The notes: generated by a model from the sequence alone, not told the origin. Positions 43,430 to 53,328 are shown, counted from the first letter of the stretch. The stretch: 64,000 bases of DNA from Candidatus Coatesiibacteriota bacterium (GCA_030602715.1 JAUVZD010000004.1:62001-126000); one strand, 5' to 3'. A program made the numbers and translations.

Positions 43430-43458
43430 TTGACAGGGTGAACTATTCATGTTAAATT
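43430..43458 (+). promoter_or_regulatory. promoter for the selenoprotein gene
   Basis: TTGACA at 43430-43435, a 17-base spacer and TAAATT at 43453-43458. In the leader, GTTGTT-TC-AACAAC (43469-43482) is an inverted repeat that could be an operator or hairpin. Confidence 0.75.
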
Positions 43459-43499
43459 ATATGCAATAGTTGTTTCAACAACAATCCAAGGAGGCGAAA

Positions 43500-44312
43500 A
43501 TGAGAGGGAAGGTGAAACTGCTCTGGGCTTTCATGATTCCATTGACAATTGTCGCTTTTTCCGTTCCTGCGGGAGGCGCCGACAGGTGTGTTCTCACCGA
43601 GCTCTTCGGAACCACCACTTGACCGTACTGCCCTAGTGCTGTAAATGCGCTGGTTCAGCTGCATGAAAACGACTTCACCATAGAAGAACTCGCCACCATC
43701 TACTATGTCAATGGTAGTCCCTTCACCCAAACCTTCTGGAACGAACGTTGGGCTCTATACGACGGCTACGCTGTCCCCGACTGCTGGTTTGATGGGGTTT
43801 ACCACCATTTGGGCGGTGGCAGTCCCTACAGTTACTACCTGAGCTACATACAAACCCGCATAGCGGTGCCCAGCCCCATGACCATAGACATCTACGAATC
43901 CAAGGGCAAAGAAGAATTTGATGTCACCATTGACATCTACCTGGAGGATGATGTCCCCTCAGGAAGCAAAATCTATCTGATTGCTTGCGAAAACTACATC
44001 TACTACGGCGGAAAGACCTACCAGTTCTTGTATCGCTGTGAAAACTCACAATACCCCATCATCCACGGCGAGTCCCTGGGAATCTACAACGCCGGGGAGA
44101 GCACCACCTTCTACGCCACCGTGGACTTTGACGACCTGGCTTACGAGAACCCGTTGATGATGTATCTGGTCTGCTGGGTGCAGGATATGGACTCGCAATC
44201 GCCCACCTACCGGGAAGTCCTGCAAGCCGCTCAACTATACGACCCCCCCTACGATTACGCTCTCAACATCCAGCCCTCCAGTCTGGGGGTAATTCGTTCC
44301 CTCTACCACTAG
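43500..44312 (+). CDS. secreted thioredoxin-fold selenoprotein (Omp28-like), Sec at the active site
   Basis: 270 residues if the TGA at 43620-43622 is read as selenocysteine (Sec41). AAGGAGG precedes the ATG. A signal peptide (KLLWAFMIPLTIVAFSVPA) is followed by a thioredoxin-like domain: VLTELFGTTT-U-PYC-PSAVNAL, Sec41 and Cys44 forming a U-x-x-C pair, and a cis-Pro-like GYAVPDCWFDG (P93). A beta-sandwich domain fills residues 108-255. The layout resembles Omp28-related proteins, which normally have CxxC. There are no further stops over 229 codons after the TGA. A SECIS-like hairpin lies downstream of it. Likely a periplasmic or surface redox enzyme; the substrate is unknown. Selenium genes must lie elsewhere. 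Confidence 0.8.
43645..43664 (+). promoter_or_regulatory. SECIS-like hairpin downstream of the Sec codon
   Basis: ATGC-GCTG, loop GTT, CAGC-T-GCAT: eight base pairs with a single bulged U at 43660; opening the last pair gives the loop GGUUC. The apical GGU is about 30 bases after the UGA, within the range of bacterial SECIS elements, which also carry a bulged U and a loop G. In E. coli fdhF the bulged U is on the 5' arm; here it is on the 3' arm. Confidence 0.65.
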
Positions 44313-44335
44313 TAAAAAACCCAAGCTTCTTATTT

Positions 44336-44366
44336 AACAACGCCGCCCCCGAGGGCGGCGTTGTTT
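44336..44366 (+). terminator. intrinsic terminator of the selenoprotein gene
   Basis: AACAACGCCGCCC and GGGCGGCGTTGTT form a perfect 13-bp stem around CCGA. Confidence 0.85.
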
Positions 44367-44441
44367 ACACTTGTGTTTTAAAACCATATATTTTACCTTA
44401 TCTACGCAAAGCCTCTACCCAAATAAACCGAGGGAGTCCGT

Positions 44442-45566
44442 ATGAAAACCGCCTTTCGCCTGTTCAGTTTTCGGGGCATCTCCATCCGCATAGACCTCTC
44501 CTGGCTCATCATCTTCCTTCTGGTGGTCTGGTCCCTAGCCGCCTTCTACTATCCCTCGCAGGAGGGTTTCGCCGCCTGGTCCTGGGGTCTGCGCATTGCA
44601 GTAGCCATAGTAACCGCCCTCATCTTCTTCATCTCCGTCCTTCTCCACGAACTGGCTCACAGCCTGGTAGCCCAGTCCCGGTCCATAACGGTCACCTCCA
44701 TCACCCTGTTCATCTTCGGAGGGGCGGCGGCAATAGCCGAGGAGCCCAAGCGAGCCGGCGACGAGTTTCTCATTGCTATAGTCGGTCCCATAGCCAGTTT
44801 GATAATCGGCGGGATATTCTGGGCAATATACTTCTTCTTCGGCAACTCCTGGGCGCCGCTTGCCGCCGTGTCCTACTGGATCGGCTTGGTCAACATACTA
44901 CTTGCGGGCTTCAATCTACTGCCCGGCTTTCCGCTGGACGGAGGACGGGTGTTGCGCTCCATCATCTGGGCGGCGACCAAAAATCTGGTCAAATCCACCC
45001 GCATCGCCACCTACATGGGTCGCCTCGTCGGCTATGCCATGATCGCCTACGGCATCTTCCTCATATTCGGCGGTCTGTGGTTCAACGGCATCTGGCTCAT
45101 CTTCATCGGCTGGTTTCTGGAAAACGCCGCCACCCAGAGCTTCAGGCAGCTCACCCTGCGCATTATGCTCAAAGGCTACAAAGTCTCCGAGTTGGCGAAA
45201 AAGGAGTGCCCCGTGGTAGCTCCCCACCTCACCGTCAAGGAACTGGTGGAGGAAAAAATCCTCCCTTCCGGTCTGCGCTGTTTCCCGGTGCTTGAGGGAG
45301 GAAAACTGGTGGGCATCGTCACCCTAAAGGAGGTCAAAAGTCTGAATAAGGACGCCTGGGCTGACAAAAGAGTATCCGACATTATGGTGCCGAACAAAGA
45401 TGTGCAGGCGGTAGGTCCCAATGACGAACTGGGGTTAGCTCTGCAGAAGATGGTCAGGGCTAATATCAACCAGCTACCGGTGATGGAGGGCGAAGAGTTT
45501 GGGGGGATGATCAGCCGGGATAGGGTGCTGGGATTTCTGGGGATTTTGATGGAGCTTGGGAAGTAG
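44442..45566 (+). CDS. site-2-protease-family zinc metallopeptidase with two CBS domains
   Basis: 374 residues. The M50 HExxH motif is in LLHELAHSLVAQ near residue 72, and the second zinc motif is in NLLPGFPLDGGRVLRS near 165. Six helices surround them. A CBS pair follows the membrane part (residues 245-370). The family cleaves substrates inside the membrane; the CBS pair is thought to sense nucleotides. The substrate, for example an anti-sigma factor, is unknown. It starts 75 bases after the selenoprotein terminator. Confidence 0.9.
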   Translation: MKTAFRLFSFRGISIRIDLSWLIIFLLVVWSLAAFYYPSQEGFAAWSWGLRIAVAIVTALIFFISVLLHELAHSLVAQSRSITVTSITLFIFGGAAAIAEEPKRAGDEFLIAIVGPIASLIIGGIFWAIYFFFGNSWAPLAAVSYWIGLVNILLAGFNLLPGFPLDGGRVLRSIIWAATKNLVKSTRIATYMGRLVGYAMIAYGIFLIFGGLWFNGIWLIFIGWFLENAATQSFRQLTLRIMLKGYKVSELAKKECPVVAPHLTVKELVEEKILPSGLRCFPVLEGGKLVGIVTLKEVKSLNKDAWADKRVSDIMVPNKDVQAVGPNDELGLALQKMVRANINQLPVMEGEEFGGMISRDRVLGFLGILMELGK

Positions 45567-45642
45567 GAACTCCTGCAATTGAGAAAGACTGCTGGTGACA
45601 AAGCCCGCTACTGTTGCATCTTCACCCACCGGCAAACGAAAG

Positions 45643-45665
45643 CCCCGCTCAACTTCTGAGCGGGG
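45643..45665 (-). terminator. intrinsic terminator at the end of the smc operon
   Basis: CCCCGCTCA and TGAGCGGGG form a 9-bp stem around a 5-base loop; on the minus strand it is followed by CTTTCGTTT. Confidence 0.75.
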
Positions 45666-45696
45666 AAAAACTTCATAAATTCCTGCAATTTTCACC

Positions 45697-48600
45697 TCAA
45701 CCCACATACTCCTCCTCTCGCTCCTTAAGATTGATGGACACCATCTGGGAGATGCCGGGGACCTCCATGGTCACCCCGTAGAGCACATCAGCCACCTCCA
45801 TAGTCCTCTTGTTGTGGGTGATGAGGATGAACTGCGTCTCCTCCTTAAAGCGGTTCAACAATCCGATAAAGCGGTCTATGTTGGGGTCATCCAGGGGGGC
45901 GTCCACCTCGTCCAGGATGCAGAAGGGAGTGGGCTTGACCAGATAGAGGGCGAAGAGCAGGGCGATAGCCACCAGCGCCCTCTCCCCGCCGGAGAGCAGT
46001 GAAAGCGAGCGCATCCTCTTGCCCGGGGGCTGAGCCTCAATTATCAAGCCGGCTTCCAGCGGGTCTTTGTCCTCCTCCAGGCTCAAGCGAGCTTTCCCTC
46101 CACCGAAGATGTAGCTGAATATCTCCGAGAAACTCTCGCTTGCCCGATTGAAGGTGTTCATAAAGATAATTGTGGATTCATCGTCAATATGCTGAATGGT
46201 AGCCAGCAGATTCTCCTTGGCTTGGTGAAGGTCCTTCTCCTGACCGCTCAGAAACTGCTCCCGTTTGCGCAACTGCTCATACTCCTCGCCGGCGGCAAAG
46301 TTGATGTTGCCCATAGCGGAGAGTTCCTGCGTAAGCTCCGCCACTCGCTCTTTAACTTTGGCTTCATCTTTCAGTGAGGGCAATCTGGCAAGCTCCCCGA
46401 GCTGTTCGTCCAGCGCCTTTCCATATCTGGCCAAGAAGGTCTCCTCCAGAGAGTTCAGGCTCCCCTCCCTCTTCTCTCTACGCACCCGAACCTCCGATAT
46501 CCTCTCCGAGAGCCTCTGCTCTTTCTCACGCAGTTCTTTGATACTCCCCTCAAGCCGGGATACCCTCTTCTCTATGGGTTCCATCTCCTTCCGGGCATCC
46601 TGGCGCATCCCCTGGCTGGCTTTGAGGGCTTCTCCCTCCTCGCCAATCTTCACTTTAAGGGTCACTTCTCTCACCTGCCCGTCCTTGACCAGTCCATCCA
46701 GCTCAGCGATGCGCTGTCTGCGCCCCTCCATCTGACCCTGCACTTCCTCAATCCGAGCCCGAATCCGGGCAAGCTCCTCAGTCGCTCGTTTCAGGTCTCG
46801 CTCGTTCTCAGCTTGAACTAGGGCAACATTGGACTGCCTGCGCTTGGCGGACTCCACAGAGATGGTCAACCGACTGAGCGAGCCCTCGCAGTCTGCAAGC
46901 TGTGCCGAAAGCTCCTCCTCCCTCTTCTCATCTAAGGCCAGGCTCTTCTCCTGCTCCTTCAGGCTCTCCCGAAAATCCTTGATGGCGCCCTTCAGGTCCT
47001 CCTTCTCCCGCCGGTCCAACTCCTCCCTGCGGGCAACCTCCGAAGCATCCCTCCCCAAAACATCAAGCTCCACCCGCAAACCCTCCAGGCCGAGCTCGGC
47101 CTGCTTCAACTGCTCCCGTGCCTCCTCCACCCGCCCCTCCAGCCCGGACTTCCTCTCAACAAGCCCAACCAGTTCTTTTGCCAACTGTCTCTGCCTGCGG
47201 TGCAAATCCTTCGCCTTCTCCTTCTCCAGTTTCAACGCCCGCTTGCGCCCTACTAAAGGGGTCGCCTCATCGCCAGAGCCGGCGACGACAATCCCTCCCT
47301 CCAGAAGCACCTCGCCCTGCAGGGTGACCACCCCGCCGGCGGGGAGTTTATCAGACTGCATCAAGGCCATACCCTGCCCCAGGTCCTTGACCACCCCCAC
47401 CTGACCCAGCAGATAGCTTACCACCCCGCCAAACTTTCCCCGAGCGGAGACCACCTCATCAGCCCAACACAGCAGTCCCCTCTTTCTCCCGTCCTCTTTC
47501 GCTTTCGGCACATCACCCGGAATGAGGATGGCTCTGCCTCGTTTAGCCTTGGTCAGCCGGCTTGCCTGACTCAGTGCCGTCCCGCGGTTGCTCACCACCA
47601 GCGCCTTCCGCCAGGGCTCCAGAGCGGAGGCTATGGCAAGCTGGTAGCCCTCCTCCACCTCTATGGACTCCAACAGGGAGCCCAAAAGCCAGGAGAAACC
47701 AGCCTTATCCTTTTCCTTTCCCAAAAGCAGAGCACGGGCACCACGCCCCAGACCCTCACGTTCGGCAATCAAGCCCTCCAGCCACCCGATTCTGCTTTCA
47801 GTGGTCGCCAACTTCACCTCCAGCTGCCCCAGCTCCCACTCCAGTTTGTGCTCCTCCTCCTGGAGGGAGGCAAGCTCCGACTTCTTTAAAGCCACCTGTT
47901 TATTCTTCTGGGCGATATCGGCTTGTGCTGAACTTATTCGCCCCTGCAACTTACCCACCACCTTCTCCACCTCCTTGCGACGGTTGGCAAGTTTGGAAAA
48001 ATCCTCGTCCAACCTTTCGGTGGAGATGGAAGACTCTCCCAGCCTCACCCGCAACTCCTCCAGCTTACCTCGCCCCGCCGACTGACGGGCATTGACGTCA
48101 ACTATATCCTCCTTAAGCGACATGACCCGAGTCTCCATAGCCGACAACCGCTCCTTGCGTCCCTCCACCAGCAGGTCACAACGTTCGGCTAAGGCACTTA
48201 TCCGCTCCTGGCGCTTCCCCAGGACACCGAAGTTGTCCGAAGCAAGGCCCTCTTCCTTGCGCAGACCCTCCAATCCCTCCTCCAGACCGACCAGGTCGGC
48301 CTCTTTCTCCACCCGCTCCTGCCGGTAAGCCTCTCGTTGGGTATTTAGAACCGCTATCTCCCGCTCCAGGTCCTTGAGCAACTCGCTCTTCTCCTCAATC
48401 TTGCTGGTGAGGTGCACCATCTTCCCGGAGCACTCTGCCCCCTCAAGGCGGAGTTGAGCACTCTCCTCCTCCCCGGCGGTGAGCTTCGCCGATAACTGCT
48501 CCCGCCTCAGCTCAAGCCCCTCCAATTCCTTATCCAGCTTAGCCAACCTCCCCCTCAGCTCCTCACGGTCCCGCTTGGCTAAAGCGGAAGCCAACTTCAC

Positions 48601-49263
48601 CAGCTCCCAGCGCCGTTCGCTGAAAACCCTTGCCTTCTCAGCCTGCCTCTTCAGCCCCTCCGCCTGCCGGCGCACCTCCTCAATGATATCGGAGAGACGG
48701 AGCAGGTTATCCTCCGCCTTCTCCAGCTTGTGCATGGTCTCCTCTCTCTTCTTTCGGTAGCCGGTGATGCCGGCGGCTTCATCAATAACTGTGCGCCGCT
48801 CCTCCGGTTTGGAGGAGAGGATGACATCCACCATCCCCTGCTCCAGAACGGAGTAAGCCGACTTGCCAAGTCCGGTGCCGACCAGAAGGGATTGAATATC
48901 CTTTAGGCGACAGGATTGTTTATTGATGAAAAACTGGCTCTCCTTACTGCGGAAGAAACGACGAGTGATGGTAATCTGGTCGTCGTCGCCGTCCAGACCG
49001 GCGCATCCATCCAGGGTTATCTCCACCTCAGCCATGCCCAAAGGGGGCTTATCCCTGGAACCGGAGAAGATGACATCCTCCATCCGCTCGGCACGGAGGG
49101 CTTTGGTGGACTGCTCACCCAGCACCCAGCGCAGGGCATCGGCGATGTTGGACTTACCACAGCCGTTGGGTCCCACTATGGCGGTTACCCGCTCGGGGAA
49201 GGCGATCTCCGTGGTATCCGGAAAGGACTTGAAACCGGTCAACTTTATCTTGGATAGATACAT
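45697..49263 (-). CDS. smc: chromosome segregation protein SMC
   Basis: 1188 residues. Walker A GPNGCGKSN near residue 32; long coiled coils with a hinge near residues 520-660; signature LSGGERALVAIALLFAL near 1090 and Walker B FCILDEVDAPLDD. This is the complete bacterial SMC with head, arms and hinge, about the usual length. The start ATG at 49263 follows AAGGAGAGG; an upstream in-frame extension has no signal. It starts 10 bases after nrdJ ends, so both are likely in one transcript; scpA and scpB are elsewhere. Confidence 0.95.
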   Translation of the reverse strand: MYLSKIKLTGFKSFPDTTEIAFPERVTAIVGPNGCGKSNIADALRWVLGEQSTKALRAERMEDVIFSGSRDKPPLGMAEVEITLDGCAGLDGDDDQITITRRFFRSKESQFFINKQSCRLKDIQSLLVGTGLGKSAYSVLEQGMVDVILSSKPEERRTVIDEAAGITGYRKKREETMHKLEKAEDNLLRLSDIIEEVRRQAEGLKRQAEKARVFSERRWELVKLASALAKRDREELRGRLAKLDKELEGLELRREQLSAKLTAGEEESAQLRLEGAECSGKMVHLTSKIEEKSELLKDLEREIAVLNTQREAYRQERVEKEADLVGLEEGLEGLRKEEGLASDNFGVLGKRQERISALAERCDLLVEGRKERLSAMETRVMSLKEDIVDVNARQSAGRGKLEELRVRLGESSISTERLDEDFSKLANRRKEVEKVVGKLQGRISSAQADIAQKNKQVALKKSELASLQEEEHKLEWELGQLEVKLATTESRIGWLEGLIAEREGLGRGARALLLGKEKDKAGFSWLLGSLLESIEVEEGYQLAIASALEPWRKALVVSNRGTALSQASRLTKAKRGRAILIPGDVPKAKEDGRKRGLLCWADEVVSARGKFGGVVSYLLGQVGVVKDLGQGMALMQSDKLPAGGVVTLQGEVLLEGGIVVAGSGDEATPLVGRKRALKLEKEKAKDLHRRQRQLAKELVGLVERKSGLEGRVEEAREQLKQAELGLEGLRVELDVLGRDASEVARREELDRREKEDLKGAIKDFRESLKEQEKSLALDEKREEELSAQLADCEGSLSRLTISVESAKRRQSNVALVQAENERDLKRATEELARIRARIEEVQGQMEGRRQRIAELDGLVKDGQVREVTLKVKIGEEGEALKASQGMRQDARKEMEPIEKRVSRLEGSIKELREKEQRLSERISEVRVRREKREGSLNSLEETFLARYGKALDEQLGELARLPSLKDEAKVKERVAELTQELSAMGNINFAAGEEYEQLRKREQFLSGQEKDLHQAKENLLATIQHIDDESTIIFMNTFNRASESFSEIFSYIFGGGKARLSLEEDKDPLEAGLIIEAQPPGKRMRSLSLLSGGERALVAIALLFALYLVKPTPFCILDEVDAPLDDPNIDRFIGLLNRFKEETQFILITHNKRTMEVADVLYGVTMEVPGISQMVSINLKEREEEYVG

Positions 49264-49273
49264 CTTCCTCTCC

Positions 49274-51670
49274 TTATGAACACTCGCTGTGCCCACAGCT
49301 CTTACATACCTCACAACCGCTCTCCATAATCAAAACCCCGCCGCAGATCGGGCAAGCACCGGCTCCCTCCACTGCGCTCTCCGCTCCCTTACCCGGGGCC
49401 GGGACCGCCCCCGGCTCAATTCCCACCTTCTGCTCCAGAGCCTGGGCTACCGCGTCGGCGCAGGAGAGAACCCGTTGGGGACCGAAACCGATGGGCTTGT
49501 GACAGCGAATTCCCTTCAAGTGCTTTATAATGGTGCGGGGTTCAACCCCGGCTCTCAGAGCCATGGAGACCAGCCGGCTTACCGCCTCGGTCTGAGAAGC
49601 GGTACAGCCCCCGGCTTTGCCCATATTCAAAAAAACCTCAAAGAGACCCTGCTCATCGGAGTTGATGGTCACATAGATACTGCCACAACCGGTCTTCATC
49701 TTGCGGGTTTCGCCGACCACCAGCTCCGGACGCTCCCGTTCAATCAACCGGGTTCTCTGCTCCCGAAACATCTGCAAAAACGCTTCATCCTCCACCCCAG
49801 CGAAAGCAGGTCCCTCCTCCCCCCCGTCAGCTTCCAGTTCAGCACTGCCCACATTGAGAACCTGCACATCACGACTCCGGTCCCGATAGACGGTCAGACC
49901 CTTACATCCCTCCTTCCATGCCATCATATATGTATTGTGCACATCCTCCACCGTGGCATCGTTGGCGAAGTTGATGGTCTTGGAGACCGCATTGTCGGTA
50001 TAACGCTGGAAGACGGCCTGCATGCGAATGTGCCACTCCGGGGCGGTGTCATGAGCCACCACAAAGATGTTTCGCAACTCCTCGGGAATCTCCTCCATAT
50101 CACGGATGCTTCCCTCCCGGGAGATCTTCTCCATCAGCTCCGGGGAATAGAAACCATGTTCCTTGGCTACCTGCTCAAAATATGGATGCACCTCAAGCAG
50201 TCTGTCGTCGTCCAGGACTATGCGGTGGAAGGTGAGGGCGAAGAGCGGCTCCACGCCGGAGGAACAACCGGCGATGATGGAAATGGTCCCGGTGGGGGCG
50301 ATGGTGGTGACGGTGGCGTTGCGCATCAGCGGAAAACCCTGATGGTCGTAGGTGGAACCTCGGAAATTGGGGAAAGGACCCCGCTCCCTGGCAAGCTCCA
50401 TGCAAGCCTCCCGCCCCTTTTTCTGGATGAAGGAGCCCAACTCCTCAGCCACCTTTAACGCCTCCTCACTATTGTAAGGGATGCCCATCTTGAAGAGCAG
50501 GTCGGCAAAACCCATTATCCCCAGACCAATCTTGCGGTTGCCCTGGGTCATCTCCTTAATCTTGGGCAACGGATAGCGGTTGACATCCACCACATTGTCC
50601 AGAAAGCGCACCGACCAAACCACCAAGCTCTCCAACTTCCCCCAGTCCACCTCCACCCCACCGTTATCCTCTCCGGTCATCTGCGCCAGATTGATGGAGC
50701 CCAGATTGCAGGATTCATAGGGCAGAAGGGGCTGTTCTCCGCAGGGGTTGGTAGCCTCTATCTCCCCCAACTGCGGCGTTGGATTGTCCCGATTTACCGC
50801 ATCCAGGAAGATGATGCCCGGCTCTCCGTTCCGCCAGGCACCTTTCACCATGGCATCAAAGACCTGACGGGCGGGAAGCTCCCCGCCTGGTTCGCCGGTT
50901 CGGGGACTTATCAAATCATACTTCCCTCCTGCTTCCACCGCCTCCATAAACTCGTCGGTCACCGCAACGGAGATATTGAAGTTGTTGAGCCGCCAGTTCT
51001 CCTCCTTACAGGTGATAAACTCCATTATGTCCGGATGGTCCACCCGTAATATGCCCATATTGGCGCCTCTGCGGGTGCCCCCCTGCTTGATGGTCTCGGT
51101 GGCGGCATCAAAGACGCTCATGAAGGATATCGGTCCAGAGGAAACCCCCTTGGTGGAGGCGACCACATCGTTTTTGGGGCGAATTCTGGAGAAGGAGAAG
51201 CCGGTGCCCCCACCGGACTTGTGGATGAGGGCGGTGTTCTTGATGGCTTCAAAGATGGAGTCCATGGAATCCTCCACCGGCAGAACGAAGCAGGCGGAGA
51301 GCTGACCCAGTTCCCGTCCGGCATTCATCAGGGTGGGGGAGTTGGGCATGAACTGGCGCTTCATCATCATCTCATAGAAGCGGTCCTCCACCCCTTCCAG
51401 CTCTTCCCCACTCAAGTTACGGTTATGAAGAAGCTCGGCTCTGGCGATGCTTCTAGCCACCCGCCAGAACATGTCGCCGGGTTCCTCCAGGATATTGCCC
51501 TTCAGGTCCTTGCGCAGATAGCGTCGCTCCAACACCGTGACCGCATTCTCGGAGAAATCTCCCTCAAACTCCAGCCGGGGAGGGGGAATCTCCTGACGGG
51601 GAACATCCTCCTCGCTTACCGCAATCAGTGGCAAGGTCTTACTATCCCTGCGGCTCCTTCCCGCAGACAT
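49274..51670 (-). CDS. nrdJ: adenosylcobalamin-dependent ribonucleotide reductase (class II)
   Basis: 798 residues. [15 protein letters not shown] near residue 195 and [23 protein letters not shown] near 308 hold the class II active-site blocks (Cys and Glu in the second). A C-terminal domain ([16 protein letters not shown]) precedes a four-Cys zinc finger (CPICGG ... [12 protein letters not shown]). The enzyme reduces ribonucleotides with the help of coenzyme B12 and works with or without oxygen. It is the first gene of the run with smc. Confidence 0.94.
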   Translation of the reverse strand: MSAGRSRRDSKTLPLIAVSEEDVPRQEIPPPRLEFEGDFSENAVTVLERRYLRKDLKGNILEEPGDMFWRVARSIARAELLHNRNLSGEELEGVEDRFYEMMMKRQFMPNSPTLMNAGRELGQLSACFVLPVEDSMDSIFEAIKNTALIHKSGGGTGFSFSRIRPKNDVVASTKGVSSGPISFMSVFDAATETIKQGGTRRGANMGILRVDHPDIMEFITCKEENWRLNNFNISVAVTDEFMEAVEAGGKYDLISPRTGEPGGELPARQVFDAMVKGAWRNGEPGIIFLDAVNRDNPTPQLGEIEATNPCGEQPLLPYESCNLGSINLAQMTGEDNGGVEVDWGKLESLVVWSVRFLDNVVDVNRYPLPKIKEMTQGNRKIGLGIMGFADLLFKMGIPYNSEEALKVAEELGSFIQKKGREACMELARERGPFPNFRGSTYDHQGFPLMRNATVTTIAPTGTISIIAGCSSGVEPLFALTFHRIVLDDDRLLEVHPYFEQVAKEHGFYSPELMEKISREGSIRDMEEIPEELRNIFVVAHDTAPEWHIRMQAVFQRYTDNAVSKTINFANDATVEDVHNTYMMAWKEGCKGLTVYRDRSRDVQVLNVGSAELEADGGEEGPAFAGVEDEAFLQMFREQRTRLIERERPELVVGETRKMKTGCGSIYVTINSDEQGLFEVFLNMGKAGGCTASQTEAVSRLVSMALRAGVEPRTIIKHLKGIRCHKPIGFGPQRVLSCADAVAQALEQKVGIEPGAVPAPGKGAESAVEGAGACPICGGVLIMESGCEVCKSCGHSECS

Positions 51671-51901
51671 CTCTTCCTCCTTCTCCTTTTTTTCTCAGGT
51701 CGCCGTTCTCCACCGTCTTCCACAACAAAAACGGGCTCTTTTCCACTGAAGCCCGTAATTCGCTGAGATTAAACAACTTACATTATGCCCCCATGTTGAA
51801 AATATGTGGCATATCTTGTTACTTGTAACATTATAATACACAATATATTGCGTGTCAAGGGAAAAATCCACTTTTTGGCAAAAAAAATCAACCTTCTACA
51901 T

Positions 51902-51928
51902 AAAAAAACCCCCCCAACATTTGGGGGG
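51902..51928 (-). terminator. intrinsic terminator for the rubredoxin-like gene
   Basis: CCCCCCAA, CAT, TTGGGGGG form an 8-bp stem; on the minus strand seven T follow (51908-51902). Confidence 0.9.
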
Positions 51929-51947
51929 TAAATTGGGTAGGTCAGGA

Positions 51948-52058
51948 CTATTCCGCCTTCTCAAAATTTTCCTTATCCGCCCCACACTTGGGGCAGGTCT
52001 TGGGTCGGCAGCGACCCTCAACGGTCTCACCGCACTTACCACATTTCCAGATGGGCAT
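51948..52058 (-). CDS. very short rubredoxin-like iron or zinc protein
   Basis: 36 residues: two knuckles, CGKCG and CPKCG, fifteen residues apart, in the style of the C-terminal rubredoxin domain of rubrerythrin. AAGGAGGTG at optimal spacing before the ATG at 52058 and a perfect terminator downstream argue that this short gene is real. Fe versus Zn cannot be told. A longer in-frame reading upstream has no ribosome site. Confidence 0.7.
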   Translation of the reverse strand: MPIWKCGKCGETVEGRCRPKTCPKCGADKENFEKAE

Positions 52059-52164
52059 CTTCACCTCCTTGATAACGCTAGATTGAATAATTGGTTCTAT
52101 TCCAAAAAAGTTCCCGGATACACCTATATCAAATAAAAGAATACCATAATTCCCTCCATATTTA

Positions 52165-52620
52165 TCAGCCTTCCCACTCCTTTTCATCCGGTTTCTCCTT
52201 GGGTGTGGTATATACCTCCAGCGTAGTCCCCATAGGGTCCATCACGCTCAAGCCCCAGTAGCTGTCCATGCGCCACTCGGGTTTATCCTTGAGCATCTTC
52301 ACACCGGCTTGGCGTAGGCAATTCAACACTTCAGGATATGCCTTCTGTGGTATTTCAACCGCTATGGAACTGACCGCCAGCTCTCCGCCCTCATATCCCG
52401 GCTGGTCCGCCCACTCCTCAAGCACCGCTACCTCCTTCTTCGGCTTAAAGAATACCACTTGCAAGCCCTCGCACTGATACATCAAATAACCGTATTCTTC
52501 ACTATAGTCAACTTCCTGCATACCCAGTAATTCACCGTAAAAATTGCGCATCTTCGCCAGGTCGTTTGCGAAGTTGAAGAGGAAGCGGATGTTAACCTTA
52601 GGTTTTTCCTTCTCCGCCAT
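52165..52620 (-). CDS. VOC-superfamily (glyoxalase/dioxygenase-like) protein
   Basis: 151 residues. Two beta-alpha-beta-beta-beta units, the second ending in LSVMDPMGTTLEVYT with the Glu that ligates metal in this superfamily. The first unit, starting near IRFLFNFANDLAKMRNFYGELLGMQ, matches the usual N-terminal half. The metal and substrate are unknown. TAAGGAGAT precedes the ATG. Confidence 0.8.
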   Translation of the reverse strand: MAEKEKPKVNIRFLFNFANDLAKMRNFYGELLGMQEVDYSEEYGYLMYQCEGLQVVFFKPKKEVAVLEEWADQPGYEGGELAVSSIAVEIPQKAYPEVLNCLRQAGVKMLKDKPEWRMDSYWGLSVMDPMGTTLEVYTTPKEKPDEKEWEG

Positions 52621-52781
52621 TACTTATCTCCTTAGTTACGGATTTGTTGCTCGGGGAGAAATCCAACTTTTGCCCATAAATCAAAACTGATATTACCATT
52701 ACATCATAACCTCAAATATCTACAACTAAAAAATGTTATAATTCCGCCGTATCTATCTGTTCTCAGCACAAGGAGAGGACG

Positions 52782-53294
52782 ATGAGCCTTGAGGAATACA
52801 GCGCAAAAAGGGACTTCTCCAAGACCAAAGAGCCCGCCGGCGGTGAGGAGACGGCGCAGGACGGCTCCCTCATCTTCGTCTGCCAGGAGCATTACGCCAG
52901 CAGCCACCACTTTGACTTTCGCCTGCAGTGCGGTGACCTCCTCATCTCCTGGGCGATCCCCAAAGGTCCTTCATCCGACCCCACGGTCAAGCGATTGGCG
53001 GTGCGCACCGAGGACCACCCCCTTGCCTACGCCTCCTTTGAAGGGGAGATCCCCCAGGGGGAATACGGCGCCGGTCGGGTGACCATCTGGGATGCGGGCA
53101 CCTACAGGATGGAGGACTTTCCCACCATTGAGGAGGGGCTTGCCCGGGGCACCTTCCGCTTCACCCTATACGGGCAGAGGATGAAGGGGAGCTGGAAGCT
53201 GGTGCGTATGAAAGAAAAGAACTGGCTGTTGATAAAGAGGAGGGACGAACACTCCCTGGCGGAAGAAGGGGAAAAAGCTAAGAGGAGACAGTGA
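52782..53294 (+). CDS. stand-alone DNA ligase D-type 3'-phosphoesterase
   Basis: 170 residues, all one domain. FVCQEHYASSHHFDFRLQ near residue 37 contains the catalytic His residues and FDFRL block of the LigD PE domain; PSSDPTVKRLAVRTEDHP and FEGEIPQGEYGAG follow as in the family. It removes 3'-phosphates or 3'-ribonucleotides from DNA ends. No polymerase or ligase domain is attached and no Ku gene is nearby. The start follows AAGGAGAGGACG. Confidence 0.9.
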   Translation: MSLEEYSAKRDFSKTKEPAGGEETAQDGSLIFVCQEHYASSHHFDFRLQCGDLLISWAIPKGPSSDPTVKRLAVRTEDHPLAYASFEGEIPQGEYGAGRVTIWDAGTYRMEDFPTIEEGLARGTFRFTLYGQRMKGSWKLVRMKEKNWLLIKRRDEHSLAEEGEKAKRRQ

Positions 53295-53295
53295 A

Positions 53296-53326
53296 GGGGG
53301 GAGAGTTGAACTCTCCCCCCTCTTTT
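53296..53326 (+). terminator. intrinsic terminator
   Basis: GGGGGGAGAGTT and AACTCTCCCCCC, separated by GA, form a 10- to 12-bp stem, followed by TCTTTT. It lies between convergent genes. Confidence 0.85.
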
Positions 53327-53328
53327 GG

